This document shows, piece by piece, positions 44,699 through 53,732 of a stretch of 64,000 bases of DNA. Made by a program: the position numbers and the translations under genes. The notes beneath the pieces are model-generated. The model was not told where the DNA came from. It worked only from the letters and a program-made list of their open reading frames with translations, and did not search any database. The stretch lies in assembly GCF_001748365.1 (NCBI RefSeq), contig NZ_BDHH01000016.1:63372-127371 (forward strand), read 5' to 3'. This stretch comes from Fusibacter sp. 3D3. Lineage in GTDB: Bacteria > Bacillota > Clostridia > Peptostreptococcales > Acidaminobacteraceae. Every line of letters begins with the position of its first letter. The first letter of the stretch is position 1.

Positions 44699-45570
44699 TT
44701 AGGACGTGCCACCTTTCTAAAAACACCATAAACAAATTTGTGATTAATACTATAGGTGCCGTTATGATATTTTTCTTTTTGAATAGCCTTTATAAGGGCA
44801 GGTTTTACCCTTTCGTAATTTTTGAAAATCATTTGAGTACCAGCAGCAGCCCCCGTTAAATTGAGCCATTCAAGCAGCTTCTCGGGCGTGTCAAATTGAT
44901 ATACTGCCTCTTTTTCATGTGTTTCAATGGTTTCAAATCCAGATTGATGGCACCATTTGGAGAGGCCTTTTCTGCCATTTGGTAAATTTTGCTTGATCGA
45001 CATGGGTTTAATTACTTCGGTTGGATTTTCTGCCATGGTCTTTAAAAAGATATCTTCTATTTTATCAAGTGTGCCATTGACATTCGTGATGATGGCAAGC
45101 GTGCCATTTGGTTTTAAAACCTTGTTAAAAAGTTTGAAGACCTCATGATGATCAAAATAAGAGAGCGCCCATCCAAAAAAAATGATGTCGTAAGTTTCAG
45201 TCGTATGCTTTAAAAAGGATAAGCCATCAGAACAGATGGTATGAATGCGCTCATGATCCAATTCCACAAGGGTTTTCAACATTTCTGAGGATTGATCTAC
45301 AGCGGTAATTACATAATTTGAAGAAGATTCTAATAGCTTTTTTGTGATATATCCAGTACCACAAGCGAAGTCAAGTACTTTTAAGGATTCCTTTAGAGGA
45401 ATTGTTTCTGACGAAATGAGTTGATCTGTATATTGCCCCATTTTTTCAAGCCAAAGAGAGTATGTCTTTGAGACCTCATCGTAGGCCGCTTTATAATCTG
45501 TCGCGTCGACAACTTCTTTTTGAATCCATTTTTGACCGAGTTTCAAATAGAAGGTGAGTTTATTGAGCAT
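44695..45570 (-). CDS. Class I SAM-dependent methyltransferase next to radical SAM gene
   Basis: The 291-residue protein has VLDFACGTGYITKKLLES (motif I), AVDQSSEMLKTL, CSDGLSF and IIFFGWALSYFD, the order of UbiE/Methyltransf_11-type enzymes. The C-terminal ~100 residues are a family-specific cap. It is coupled to the radical SAM gene by a 4-base overlap. Substrate unknown. Its start lies inside the end of a decayed methyltransferase gene. Confidence 0.85.
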   Translation of the reverse strand: MLNKLTFYLKLGQKWIQKEVVDATDYKAAYDEVSKTYSLWLEKMGQYTDQLISSETIPLKESLKVLDFACGTGYITKKLLESSSNYVITAVDQSSEMLKTLVELDHERIHTICSDGLSFLKHTTETYDIIFFGWALSYFDHHEVFKLFNKVLKPNGTLAIITNVNGTLDKIEDIFLKTMAENPTEVIKPMSIKQNLPNGRKGLSKWCHQSGFETIETHEKEAVYQFDTPEKLLEWLNLTGAAAGTQMIFKNYERVKPALIKAIQKEKYHNGTYSINHKFVYGVFRKVARPK

Positions 45571-46042
45571 ATCTTTTCTCCTTTGAGAATGAAGTAGTAC
45601 CCTGTATTGGAAATGCTGATCAGTTTAAATGTACCATCGAGCAGATTTTGAATTTCATTTCTTGTCTTAAAATAAAGTTTTCCAAAGATTAAGAATTCAA
45701 AGAGGCGCAGTATTTTTGTTTTAAAATAGCGCTTAAAATAATGCAATCGAAGGTATCTGATGAGAAAGGCGTCTTTAGCGCATCTCCTTGTATGCAAATG
45801 ATGTAATCGCTTTTCTTAACTTTTGAAAGCATACTCGCACTTTCATCTAAGATGTAGACGGTTTGGCAACTTTCAGAGAGATACTGGGCGAGTTGACCCG
45901 TACCACCGCCAACATCTAAAACAACATCGTCTGAACCCAAGTCTGTTAGGGCCTTGATTTCTGATAGCTTGTATAAATTAAATGCATTCATAAAGTAATC
46001 ATAATAGGGGGCGACTTTATCAAAATCAGTGTTCTTTTGCAT
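45543..46042 (-). pseudogene. Decayed UbiE-type methyltransferase (internal deletion and frameshift)
   Basis: The first frame (46042 down to about 45700) gives a good methyltransferase N-terminus: VAPYYDYFMNAFNLYKL, VVLDVGGGTGQLAQYL, YILDESASML, FDCIILS. It then runs into a stop. A different frame continues with a typical C-terminus, FEFLIFGKLYFKTRNEIQNL and FKLISISNTGYYF. The 40-60 residues that normally join these blocks are missing, so a deletion has removed the middle and shifted the frame. It was probably the first gene of the radical SAM unit. Confidence 0.75.
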
Positions 46043-46253
46043 AGAGCTCCTGTAATTAAAAAAAAGTTAAATTTCGCGCAAAAATTGGCACGATGTATTT
46101 TCATTCTATCATTTAAAGCGGGTGTATGAATTAAAATGAGGTTAAAATACGATGAGAATGAGTTCGGTATTTAAAGGTTCGTTGCGTACGGTTCTATAAT
46201 TTCAATATCGGGATATGCGCTGTGAGGCTCCTTCTACTAGACCACAACGGTAG
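46043..46253. other. Gene-free stretch before the surface-protein fragment
   Basis: Apart from traces of the frameshifted surface-protein frame near its right end, I see no gene, clear promoter or repeat in this stretch. Confidence 0.4.
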
Positions 46254-46976
46254 AGACTTTATCATACCGCACATGAGCCGAACTACTTTATCAATAGCAC
46301 AGGGCTATCCACATACAACAATACAGATTTAGTATGGCCACCGACTACATTTGACCACGTGGGTAAGTACAAACTGGATTATTATGTAATCGACAACCCC
46401 ACACTGGGAAGTGATAGCGAAATTTTCGGGAACTATAGAAAAATATCAAAACCCGCAATGCTTAACGTCTACGTTCACAGACGCCCTATAGCAGACTTTG
46501 AACTCACCTATGATTACAGAGCCACAGACATAGGCATCACAGTCAATAACTTATCCTACGACCTTGATCACATGGGTGCCTACCAAAATGGCATCACTAA
46601 AATCGACTACGCCTATAGAAAAAATGCAGCACAAAGTGGCGCACAATCTGGGACACAATCTGGGACACAAACTGGTGCATTCAATTGGCAAACGGGTTTA
46701 CCGCAGGCACTTAACTACGGCGAGACCTTAGAAATCGCTCTTACCGTCACGGCCCTAGAAGGGGCCACAAACAGCACCCTAAAAACTTTCACCATGCCAA
46801 AAGAAATGCCCATAACCCTGCCCAGCACCCTAATTACAGAAAGACCAGAATTTAACACCCAAAGCATCCCCACATCACTCACCGCAGAAAGTGGCAATGC
46901 ATATGACCTCAAAGGCATCACAGGCAACATCTATGACCTGCTCTACATTGAGCCGGTTCGGGGGAATCGGGAGTAA
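46254..46976 (+). pseudogene. Fragment of a large secreted/surface protein
   Basis: The frame is open from 46254 (after TAG) to TAA at 46974-46976 but has only a GTG at 46359 as a possible start and no ribosome site. The product has beta-rich repeats as in cell-surface proteins (YKLDYYVIDNPTLGSD, LNVYVHRRPIADFEL) and a 12-base tandem DNA repeat coding QSGT units at about 46629-46676. Just upstream another frame reads DHNGRDFIIPHMS, suggesting a frameshift near 46275. The + strand is richer in C than its surroundings. A degraded piece of a DUF5704-like surface protein is my best guess. Confidence 0.5.
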
Positions 46977-47081
46977 AAATCTTTTGATTACTGCAAAGCG
47001 TTGAGATGATGAAAGCCGTTGATTCATCAACTGCATGTTCATCTAGTTGCTGTTGCAAGAGATCACCTATTTGTTTCGCCG

Positions 47082-47094
47082 TGTACGTGGTACG
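47082..47094. repeat. Isolated copy of the TGTACGTGGTAC element
   Basis: TGTACGTGGTACG here matches the 13-mer at 4578-4590 and 4635-4647 except for the last base, and is followed by a short duplication of ACGTAAAAGC. The stretch 46977-47192 otherwise contains no recognisable gene. Confidence 0.6.
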
Positions 47095-47192
47095 TAAAAG
47101 CACGTAAAAGCACTTATGATGAGAACGATTGTTAATTAGAAAAGCATTAGATGGAAAATGAGGCGGCATATATTAAATGCCATGAATCTAGG

Positions 47193-47537
47193 TTAAGGAT
47201 TCATGGCATTTTTTTGATGCTGGATATACTTATCCCCCCAGGTTTCAAGACTGTCTAAAACTTCTGAAAAAGCATGCCCCATATCACTGAGTTCATATTC
47301 CACCTTAGGTGGGATTTGAGGATAGACGGTTCTTATGATCATGCCGTATTCCTCTAAAGCACGTAACTGTTTAGTGAGTGTCGCTTGAGTAATATCAGGT
47401 AAAGCTTTCTGTAGTTCATTAAACCGATGCTTGTGTTCTCTTAAATGAAATAAGATAATGAGTGCCCATTTCCCAGACAGTATTTTTTGAGAGGTTGCAT
47501 AGGGACATTTTCCGAATAATGCTTCTTGTGTTAACAT
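47193..47537 (-). CDS. HxlR-family transcriptional regulator
   Basis: The 114-residue winged-helix protein matches HxlR: CPYATSQKILSGKWALIILFHL, RFNELQKALPDITQATLTKQL and VYPQIPPKVEYELSDMG. A single conserved Cys (residue 11, in GKCPY) is in the position used for redox or electrophile sensing in YodB/HypR-type members. It is divergent from an NmrA-type oxidoreductase with inverted repeats between them, the usual layout for control of that gene and itself. Confidence 0.92.
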   Translation of the reverse strand: MLTQEALFGKCPYATSQKILSGKWALIILFHLREHKHRFNELQKALPDITQATLTKQLRALEEYGMIIRTVYPQIPPKVEYELSDMGHAFSEVLDSLETWGDKYIQHQKNAMNP

Positions 47538-47552
47538 AAAGCCTCCTTTACG

Positions 47553-47592
47553 GTATCAAAAAAGATACTAAGTACTAAAAAAGAACGTACTT
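47553..47592. promoter_or_regulatory. Candidate HxlR operators
   Basis: Two inverted repeats lie just upstream of the HxlR gene: GTATC-AAAAAA-GATAC (47553-47568) and AAGTAC-N11-GTACTT (47570-47592). Such TAC/GTA-rich dyads are typical HxlR-family sites. Confidence 0.55.
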
Positions 47593-47683
47593 GTGCAAAA
47601 TATTCTAAGCGCATATAATGTGTGTATAGTTAATTATATCACTTGAAAGTGTGATACACAAATAAAATTAGGAGGCATCACTT

Positions 47684-48544
47684 ATGAAAATATTAGTCAC
47701 AGGTGCAACAGGAAAATTAGGGTCAAAGGTCGTAAACCATTTACTTAAAACAGTATCCCCAAGTGATCTCGTAGTCAGTGTTCGTAACCCAGAGAAAGCA
47801 GAGCACTTAAAGGCACGTGGCATAGAGATCAGACAGGGCGATTTTGATCAGCCAGAAACATTAAAGTCTGCTTTTTCAGGTATTGATCGATTGCTGATTA
47901 TATCTGCTGATGGCGACAATGAAACCAGAATACGTCAACACGCGAATGCAGTTAAAGCAGCTCATGAAGCAGACGTTAAGTTTATTGCCTATACGAGTGT
48001 TGGGCATGCAAGTGAAAGTACCTTGTTCTTAGCGCCAGTACACCGTGGCACAGAAGCTACTATTTTAAAAACAGGTATTCCGTATACTTTCCTCAGAAAC
48101 AATTGGTACCTTGAAAATGAGATCGGTGGTATTCAAGGGGTTTTGGCAGGTGCCCCATGGGTCACTTCTGCTGGAATGGGTAAAGTGGGTTGGGCGCTTC
48201 AAAAGGATTACGCAGAAGCTGCTGCAAATGTGCTCTCAGGTAGTGGTCATGAGAATATGATTTATGAACTTTCAGGGCAAGCAAGGACCCAAGGCGAATT
48301 GGTTGCCGCTCTTGAAAAGGTATTAGGAACGTCGGTGCCCGTTCAACAGGTGGATGATGCCACTTATGCCGACATAATGAAAAATTCTGGCATACCTGAA
48401 TTTATTATACCAATGCTCGTCAATATTCAGTCGGATATTCGAGAAGGTGCGCTAGAAATAGAAAGCAATGATTTTGAGAAATTACTGGGTCATCCTGTAA
48501 CACCAATCGAAGAAGCATTAGCTCAAATTGTGAGTACTCTATAA
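47684..48544 (+). CDS. NmrA/QorB-type NAD(P)-binding oxidoreductase
   Basis: The 286-residue atypical short-chain dehydrogenase has the Rossmann motif ILVTGATGKLGSKVV at the N-terminus, then RQGDFDQPETL, FIAYTSVGHA and YTFLRNNWYLEN, as in the YtfG/QorB quinone reductase group and NmrA-like proteins. It probably reduces quinones or reactive carbonyls with NADPH. AGGAGG precedes the ATG. Control by the divergent HxlR protein is likely. Confidence 0.9.
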   Translation: MKILVTGATGKLGSKVVNHLLKTVSPSDLVVSVRNPEKAEHLKARGIEIRQGDFDQPETLKSAFSGIDRLLIISADGDNETRIRQHANAVKAAHEADVKFIAYTSVGHASESTLFLAPVHRGTEATILKTGIPYTFLRNNWYLENEIGGIQGVLAGAPWVTSAGMGKVGWALQKDYAEAAANVLSGSGHENMIYELSGQARTQGELVAALEKVLGTSVPVQQVDDATYADIMKNSGIPEFIIPMLVNIQSDIREGALEIESNDFEKLLGHPVTPIEEALAQIVSTL

Positions 48545-48590
48545 CTTGATTGTAATGGTTGGAACAAGAGAAAATTTTTATAAAGAAAAA

Positions 48591-48626
48591 AAGCGATACA
48601 AGCTATAGCTTGTATCGCTTTTTTTG
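48591..48626 (+). terminator. Rho-independent terminator
   Basis: A perfect 30-base palindrome (AAGCGATACAAGC, TATA, GCTTGTATCGCTT) is followed by T residues. Confidence 0.9.
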
Positions 48627-48717
48627 GAGGTAGATCGATTTTTGACTGTTGAAGCTCTCACTCTTTATTTAATTATCAGAAAATTTAGAGAATTATCAGA
48701 AAGTTAATAATTCTGTA

Positions 48718-48793
48718 TTGACTTTAGGCTAATACAGAGTATACTAAAAAGAAAAAAAGTTGTTGAACAAGTTGTAAACTTGGTGAACAACTT
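48718..48793 (+). promoter_or_regulatory. Promoter and candidate operator of the GntR/ECF locus
   Basis: TTGACT (48718-48723) and TATACT (48740-48745) are 16 bases apart. Downstream, AAGTTGT (48769-48775) and ACAACTT (48787-48793) form an inverted repeat inside two GTGAACAA-like direct repeats, a plausible GntR site. An earlier direct repeat GAATTATCAGAAA lies upstream of the -35 box. Confidence 0.6.
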
Positions 48794-48833
48794 ATAAACT
48801 GAATAAATATAAAATTTACAAAAGGAGCATCTT

Positions 48834-49571
48834 GTGACTAAACAAAAAATTAGCAGTACTAATAGTGAAAAGATACCTTCTTATGTGACTATTTATAATA
48901 AAATATATTCTGATATTATGAATGATGTTTATAAAAATGGAGACTATTTGCCTAGTGAATCCATTTTGACAAAACAGTATGGTGTGAGTCGCAATACGTT
49001 AAGACAAGCGTTGGCCATTATTAACGAAGATGGTCTCATTAGAAAGCATCAAGGGAAAGGCTCCATAATAACCAAAAACAAAAAGAAATACGACCGGTTA
49101 CAAAAAGAATTATTCAATCCCATGATAGAGTATGCCATTGACGAAGTGGATGCCATTGAGATCAACTATAATTTTGGACCGCCGACTGAAATTGCACGAA
49201 CGAAGTTGTCTGTGGATAAAAACGAGATGATTTTAGCAAGCAATAACATTTATTATTCAGATCATAAAGTTATCGGGCACTCGTTTATGCAAATTCCCTT
49301 AAAGCATATAGAGTCTTTGCAAATTGACCTTAACAAGACAGAAGCGGTGTCAGAACTTCTCGATAAAACTATTTTTCAAATGTCATACAGTGCAAATGTC
49401 TCCATAAGGTTGGTTTTGGCTGAGGATCATATAACGAGTTTTTTAAAAGTAAAAGACAAAGACCCGATCCTTTACTTAGAAGAAATATTATACAATGCTG
49501 ATAATGAAAAAATTGGAAGATGTAAATTCTATTTTATACCGAGTGCTTATGAATTAGATCTATGGATTTAG
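48834..49571 (+). CDS. GntR/HutC-family regulator of the ECF-SAM hydrolase operon
   Basis: The 245-residue protein has a winged-helix domain (residues 15-85; YNKIYSDIMNDVYKNGDYLP, QYGVSRNTLRQALAIINEDG) and a UTRA effector domain (about 100-245). It starts at a GTG with AAAGGAGC upstream. It is on the same strand as the ECF operon, 89 bases ahead of it, and probably senses a metabolite of that pathway. Confidence 0.88.
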   Translation: MTKQKISSTNSEKIPSYVTIYNKIYSDIMNDVYKNGDYLPSESILTKQYGVSRNTLRQALAIINEDGLIRKHQGKGSIITKNKKKYDRLQKELFNPMIEYAIDEVDAIEINYNFGPPTEIARTKLSVDKNEMILASNNIYYSDHKVIGHSFMQIPLKHIESLQIDLNKTEAVSELLDKTIFQMSYSANVSIRLVLAEDHITSFLKVKDKDPILYLEEILYNADNEKIGRCKFYFIPSAYELDLWI

Positions 49572-49660
49572 CAATGATTAGTTTAATAGTTCAAAATCTG
49601 ACTTGAAATTAGATTATTTGCTATTAGCTTTAAAAAAATAGAGATAAAGAGGAGGGAATA

Positions 49661-50218
49661 ATGAAAGATTATTTTAAGATTTCAACGAGAACTATCGTAG
49701 CAACAGGATTGGGTGCCGCTATCTTCACATTGTTATTTATGTATGTAAAGATTCCTTCACCTGTACCAGAAACAAGTTTTCAAACCGCATATGGACTGAG
49801 TGCATTCTTTGCAACCTTATTTGGTCCAATTGCAGGCGGACTTATAGCTTTTATTGGTCATGCTCTTAGCGATTCTATTCAATACGGATCTCCATGGTGG
49901 AGCTGGGTTATTGCAAGTGGTGTTGCATCTTTTATTTTTGGTTTTGCTTATAAAAGAACTTCTGTTGAAGAAGGTGAATTTAACATGAAAAGCATAATCA
50001 CTTTTAATACAATCCAGATTATTGGTAATGTAATGGCTTGGATCGTGGTAGCCCCTGTTTTAGATATTGCAATTTATAGTGAACCTGCGAATTTAGTATT
50101 TGCTCAAGGGGTTATTGCAGCGGTGATGAACTCGATTAGTGCTGGTGTATTAGGGACTTTATTGCTTATTGCATACTCAGCAACTAAAGCAAAAAAAGGA
50201 AGTCTAAGTAAAAAATAA
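49661..50218 (+). CDS. ECF transporter S component, UPF0397-like
   Basis: The 185-residue membrane protein has six helices and the UPF0397 signature: VATGLGAAIFTLLFMYVKIPSP, FFATLFGPIAGGLIAFIGHAL, DSIQYGSPWWSWVI and PANLVFAQGVIAAVMNSI. It is the ligand-binding part of an ECF importer. Several ligands have been proposed for this group; the neighbouring SAM hydroxide adenosyltransferase genes suggest a SAM-, methionine- or adenosine-related compound. GAGGAGGG precedes the start. Confidence 0.88.
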   Translation: MKDYFKISTRTIVATGLGAAIFTLLFMYVKIPSPVPETSFQTAYGLSAFFATLFGPIAGGLIAFIGHALSDSIQYGSPWWSWVIASGVASFIFGFAYKRTSVEEGEFNMKSIITFNTIQIIGNVMAWIVVAPVLDIAIYSEPANLVFAQGVIAAVMNSISAGVLGTLLLIAYSATKAKKGSLSKK

Positions 50219-50238
50219 TCAATTGATGGAGATTAAAT

Positions 50239-51942
50239 ATGAATGACAAACTAATCATTGAATTTAACAATTTTTCGTTTCAATACTACAGTCAATCAGA
50301 GCCAACGCTTAATGATATTAATCTAAAGATTTATGCTGGTGAGAAAATCTTGATCGTCGGACCAAGTGGAAGTGGTAAAAGTACTTTGGGGCATTGCCTC
50401 AATGGGTTGATTCCCTTTTCTTATAGAGGGATTACAGAGGGATCTTTAAAAGTAAAGGGCAAAGAGACTAAGGACCAAGATATTTTTACATTATCCAAAG
50501 TAGTCGGAACGGTACTTCAAGATTCGGATGGTCAATTTGTAGGCCTTACGGTTGGGGAGGATATTGCCTTTGTAATGGAAAACGATAACACGCCCATAGA
50601 TGAAATGAAAGAGCGTGTTTTGAAAGTAGCTCAAATGGTTGATATGGATAGATGGCTCAGTGCTTCACCTTATGAACTGTCTGGAGGTCAAAAACAAAGA
50701 ACTGCGCTTGCTGGTGTCATGATTGATGATGTCGATGTGCTCTTATTCGATGAACCTTTGGCAAATCTAGATCCGGCAACGGGTAAAAAGGCTATTGAAA
50801 TTATTGATGATATTCATCAAAACACAAACAAAACAATTATTATTATTGAACATAGATTGGAAGACGTCCTTCACAGAGAAATCGATAGAATCATTGTAGT
50901 AAACGAAGGGCGTATTTTAGGGGATATGAATGCACATGAACTGGTGTCTTCTTCAATATTAATCGAAAATGGGATCAGGGAACCCCTTTATGTGACAGCA
51001 CTTAAATACGCTGGCGTAACTGTGACGCCAGAGATGAAACCAGGTCACATGAATACACTGGACACATCGGCCGTAAACCATATCGTAAAAGAATGGCATT
51101 TATCCGTGGTTAAAGAAGAAAAGAGAAAGCTAAATGAATCCATACTGAAAATGGATGATGTTACTTTTTCATACGATGGTCGTAAAAAGATACTCGAAAA
51201 TATCAACATAGAGATTGCGAAAGGTGAAATGGTATCCATAGTAGGCAGAAATGGTGCCGGTAAATCCACACTGTCAAAGTTACTATGTGGATTTGAAAAA
51301 GAAGATCAAGGTGCAATCTATTATTTAGAAGAGGATATCAAAGGTAAAACCATAAAGGAAAGAGCCGAGCTCATTGGGGTAGTCATGCAAAACCCGAATC
51401 AGATGATTTCTAAACCAATGATTTTTGATGAAGTTGCCCTTGGTTTAAAATTAAGAAATGTAAAGGCATCTGAAATAAAAGAAAGAGTTGAAAAAGTATT
51501 GAAAATATGTGGACTTTTGCCGTTTATGGACTGGCCCATATCGGCATTGAGTTATGGTCAAAAGAAGAGGGTGACCATTGCTTCGATTTTAGTTTTAAAT
51601 CCGAGTATACTGATCCTTGACGAACCCACAGCAGGTCAGGACTATAAACACTATAGTGAAATCATGGCATTTTTACAAGAGATCAACAAAACGGGCATTA
51701 CGGTGATCATGATCACGCATGACATGCATTTAATGCTTGAATATACCCCTAGGGCAATCGTGATATCGGATGGTAAAAAAATTGCAGATACGGATTCTGC
51801 CATAGTGTTAACCGATCATCAAGTGATTGAAGAGGCGAATCTAAAAGAAACATCGCTCTATAATCTGGCTAAAATGGTGGGTATTGAAGATGGCACTCAG
51901 TTTGTTCAAAATTTTATTGACTACGAAAGACAGGTGAGATAG
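50239..51942 (+). CDS. ECF transporter, fused double ATPase
   Basis: The 567-residue protein contains two nucleotide-binding domains. The first has Walker [10 protein letters not shown], signature LSGGQKQR and VLLFDEPLANLDP. The second has GRNGAGKST, a modified signature LSYGQKKR and LILDEPTAGQD. The fused form is like YkoD-type energisers, which replace separate EcfA and EcfA'. It ends directly before the T component (next base), so the three genes form a dedicated group II ECF transporter. Confidence 0.92.
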   Translation: MNDKLIIEFNNFSFQYYSQSEPTLNDINLKIYAGEKILIVGPSGSGKSTLGHCLNGLIPFSYRGITEGSLKVKGKETKDQDIFTLSKVVGTVLQDSDGQFVGLTVGEDIAFVMENDNTPIDEMKERVLKVAQMVDMDRWLSASPYELSGGQKQRTALAGVMIDDVDVLLFDEPLANLDPATGKKAIEIIDDIHQNTNKTIIIIEHRLEDVLHREIDRIIVVNEGRILGDMNAHELVSSSILIENGIREPLYVTALKYAGVTVTPEMKPGHMNTLDTSAVNHIVKEWHLSVVKEEKRKLNESILKMDDVTFSYDGRKKILENINIEIAKGEMVSIVGRNGAGKSTLSKLLCGFEKEDQGAIYYLEEDIKGKTIKERAELIGVVMQNPNQMISKPMIFDEVALGLKLRNVKASEIKERVEKVLKICGLLPFMDWPISALSYGQKKRVTIASILVLNPSILILDEPTAGQDYKHYSEIMAFLQEINKTGITVIMITHDMHLMLEYTPRAIVISDGKKIADTDSAIVLTDHQVIEEANLKETSLYNLAKMVGIEDGTQFVQNFIDYERQVR

Positions 51943-52776
51943 ATGAAGATCAAGTTATTTTCATACAATTTTGAAGACACCTTCGTACACCATCTTTCGG
52001 GTCTTACAAAGATCATCTGTTTCTTGTTTTTAACTTTTGCAGTGATGTTCTCTTACGACATAAGAGTGATTATAAGTATTCTGTTATTTTCTTTAGTGGT
52101 CTTTAGAATTTCTAAAATCAAGTTCAAGCAAGTGAAATTAATGGTCATATATGTCGCTGTATTTATTATTACAAATGCTGTTATTTCATTTTTATTTGCA
52201 CCTGAGTACGGGGTGAAGCTTTACGGGACAAGACACGAAATTATAGCGATTACAAAGTCCATTTCATTAACATACGAACAATTGTTTTTTCAAGTCACTA
52301 AATTATTTAAGTACGCCTCTGTTATCCCATTTGGCATCATCTTTCTGCTCACTACAAATCCGAGTGAACTTGCATCTGCGTTATCAGGCGTAGGCGTCAA
52401 TTATAAGGCTGCATATGCCGTCGCATTAACGCTGAGATATTTTCCAGATATACAAAGAGAATACGCTGATATCAGCCAAGCACAACAAGCAAGAGGGCTT
52501 GATTTATCTCATAAGGCCAAATTTAAAGATCGATTTAAAAATGCGTTGCTCATCATGGTCCCCTTGATTTTCTCGACGCTTTCGAGGGTAGAACTCATCA
52601 GTAATGCCATGGATTTAAGAGGTTTCGGTAAGGGCAAGAAGAGAACTTGGTACAATATGAAAAAGCTAAGTAGGAATGACCACTTAGCCTTAGGCATTTC
52701 AGCACTTATATTTATCGCTTCATTGGGGATATCCTTTTTTATCAACCATAGCAGATATTATAATCCGTTTATTTAG
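51943..52776 (+). CDS. ECF transporter T component (EcfT/CbiQ type)
   Basis: The 277-residue membrane protein has about five helices and the coupling motifs with A-R-G: AQQARGLDL and AMDLRGFG, which contact the two ATPase domains. It connects the S component to the energiser. It begins right after the stop of the ATPase gene. Confidence 0.92.
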   Translation: MKIKLFSYNFEDTFVHHLSGLTKIICFLFLTFAVMFSYDIRVIISILLFSLVVFRISKIKFKQVKLMVIYVAVFIITNAVISFLFAPEYGVKLYGTRHEIIAITKSISLTYEQLFFQVTKLFKYASVIPFGIIFLLTTNPSELASALSGVGVNYKAAYAVALTLRYFPDIQREYADISQAQQARGLDLSHKAKFKDRFKNALLIMVPLIFSTLSRVELISNAMDLRGFGKGKKRTWYNMKKLSRNDHLALGISALIFIASLGISFFINHSRYYNPFI

Positions 52777-52871
52777 GGGCATCCAGTTAGAAGCGCAATG
52801 CAGGGCTTTAAAGGGAATTTTACAACTCTACGATGTAAAAATAGAACATAAATAGAAAAAAGGAGGGTGCA

Positions 52872-53732
52872 ATGAAACCCATTTTAGTTTTTCAAACAGA
52901 TTTCACTTATAAAGAAGGCGCAGTGAGTTCTATGTATGGCGTCGTCAAAACCGTAGATAGAAGTGTCGAAATCATCGACGGAACCCATGAAATACCTAGG
53001 TATGATACTTGGAGCGCCTCTTATCGATTATTTCAAACGATGAAATTTTGGCCAGAAGGCACCATATTCGTGTCTGTTGTAGATCCTGGTGTCGGGACTG
53101 GACGCAAAGCTTCCGTGGCAAGGACAAATGATGGTTATTATGTCGTTACACCGGATAATGGCACTTTAACGCACTTAAAGGATTCAGTCGGTATTGCTGA
53201 AATAAGAGAAATTGACGAAACCGTTAATCGTTTAAGAGGTAAAAACACAGAAGGTGTTGGGATATTCCATGGCAGAGATTTGTTTGCATATTGTGCAGCC
53301 AAACTCGCCAGTGGCATTATCGATTTTGAGGGCGTTGGCCCAGCTTATCCAGTAGAAGATATCGTTGAGCATGAAATTCAGATGCCGAGGATTGAGGCAG
53401 GCGTGGTAAAGGGCGTATTTGAAATTGATGACCCAAACTTTGGCAATGTGTGGACGAACATGCCGCTGGCGTTATTCACAGAAGCAGGATTTGTGTATGG
53501 AGATTATCTGTGGGTAACCGTTAAAAATAATGGAGAAGCGGTTTTTAATCAAGAAGTTTTGTTTCAATACTCTTTTGGCTTTGCATCGAAAGGAGAGCCT
53601 ATTATATATAATAATGAACTTATGAAAATTGGGCTCGCTGTTAATCAAGGCAGTTTTTCTGAAAAGTATAAAATCGGTACAGGAAAAGCGTGGACCGTAG
53701 AATTTAGAAAAGGTGAGGCCAGCTTATGCTGA
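52872..53732 (+). CDS. SAM hydroxide adenosyltransferase homologue, copy 1 (DUF62)
   Basis: Enzymes of this family hydrolyse S-adenosylmethionine to adenosine and methionine. The 286-residue sequence shows the family blocks in order: LVFQTDFTYKEGAV, FVSVVDPGVGTGRKA, YVVTPDNGTLTHL, FHGRDLFAYCAAKLASG, and near the end NQGSFSEKYKIGTG. The Asp (DPGVG), Arg and His (FHGRD) used in catalysis are present. AAAGGAGGG precedes the ATG. The next gene (GNAT) overlaps by 7 bases. Confidence 0.93.
   Translation: MKPILVFQTDFTYKEGAVSSMYGVVKTVDRSVEIIDGTHEIPRYDTWSASYRLFQTMKFWPEGTIFVSVVDPGVGTGRKASVARTNDGYYVVTPDNGTLTHLKDSVGIAEIREIDETVNRLRGKNTEGVGIFHGRDLFAYCAAKLASGIIDFEGVGPAYPVEDIVEHEIQMPRIEAGVVKGVFEIDDPNFGNVWTNMPLALFTEAGFVYGDYLWVTVKNNGEAVFNQEVLFQYSFGFASKGEPIIYNNELMKIGLAVNQGSFSEKYKIGTGKAWTVEFRKGEASLC

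Noticed and set aside
46918..47169. Minus-strand 83-codon frame with a partly helical look (AKQIGDLLQQQLDEHAVDES)
   Set aside because: No ribosome site, overlaps the surface-protein fragment and runs through the REP-like element; no recognisable family.
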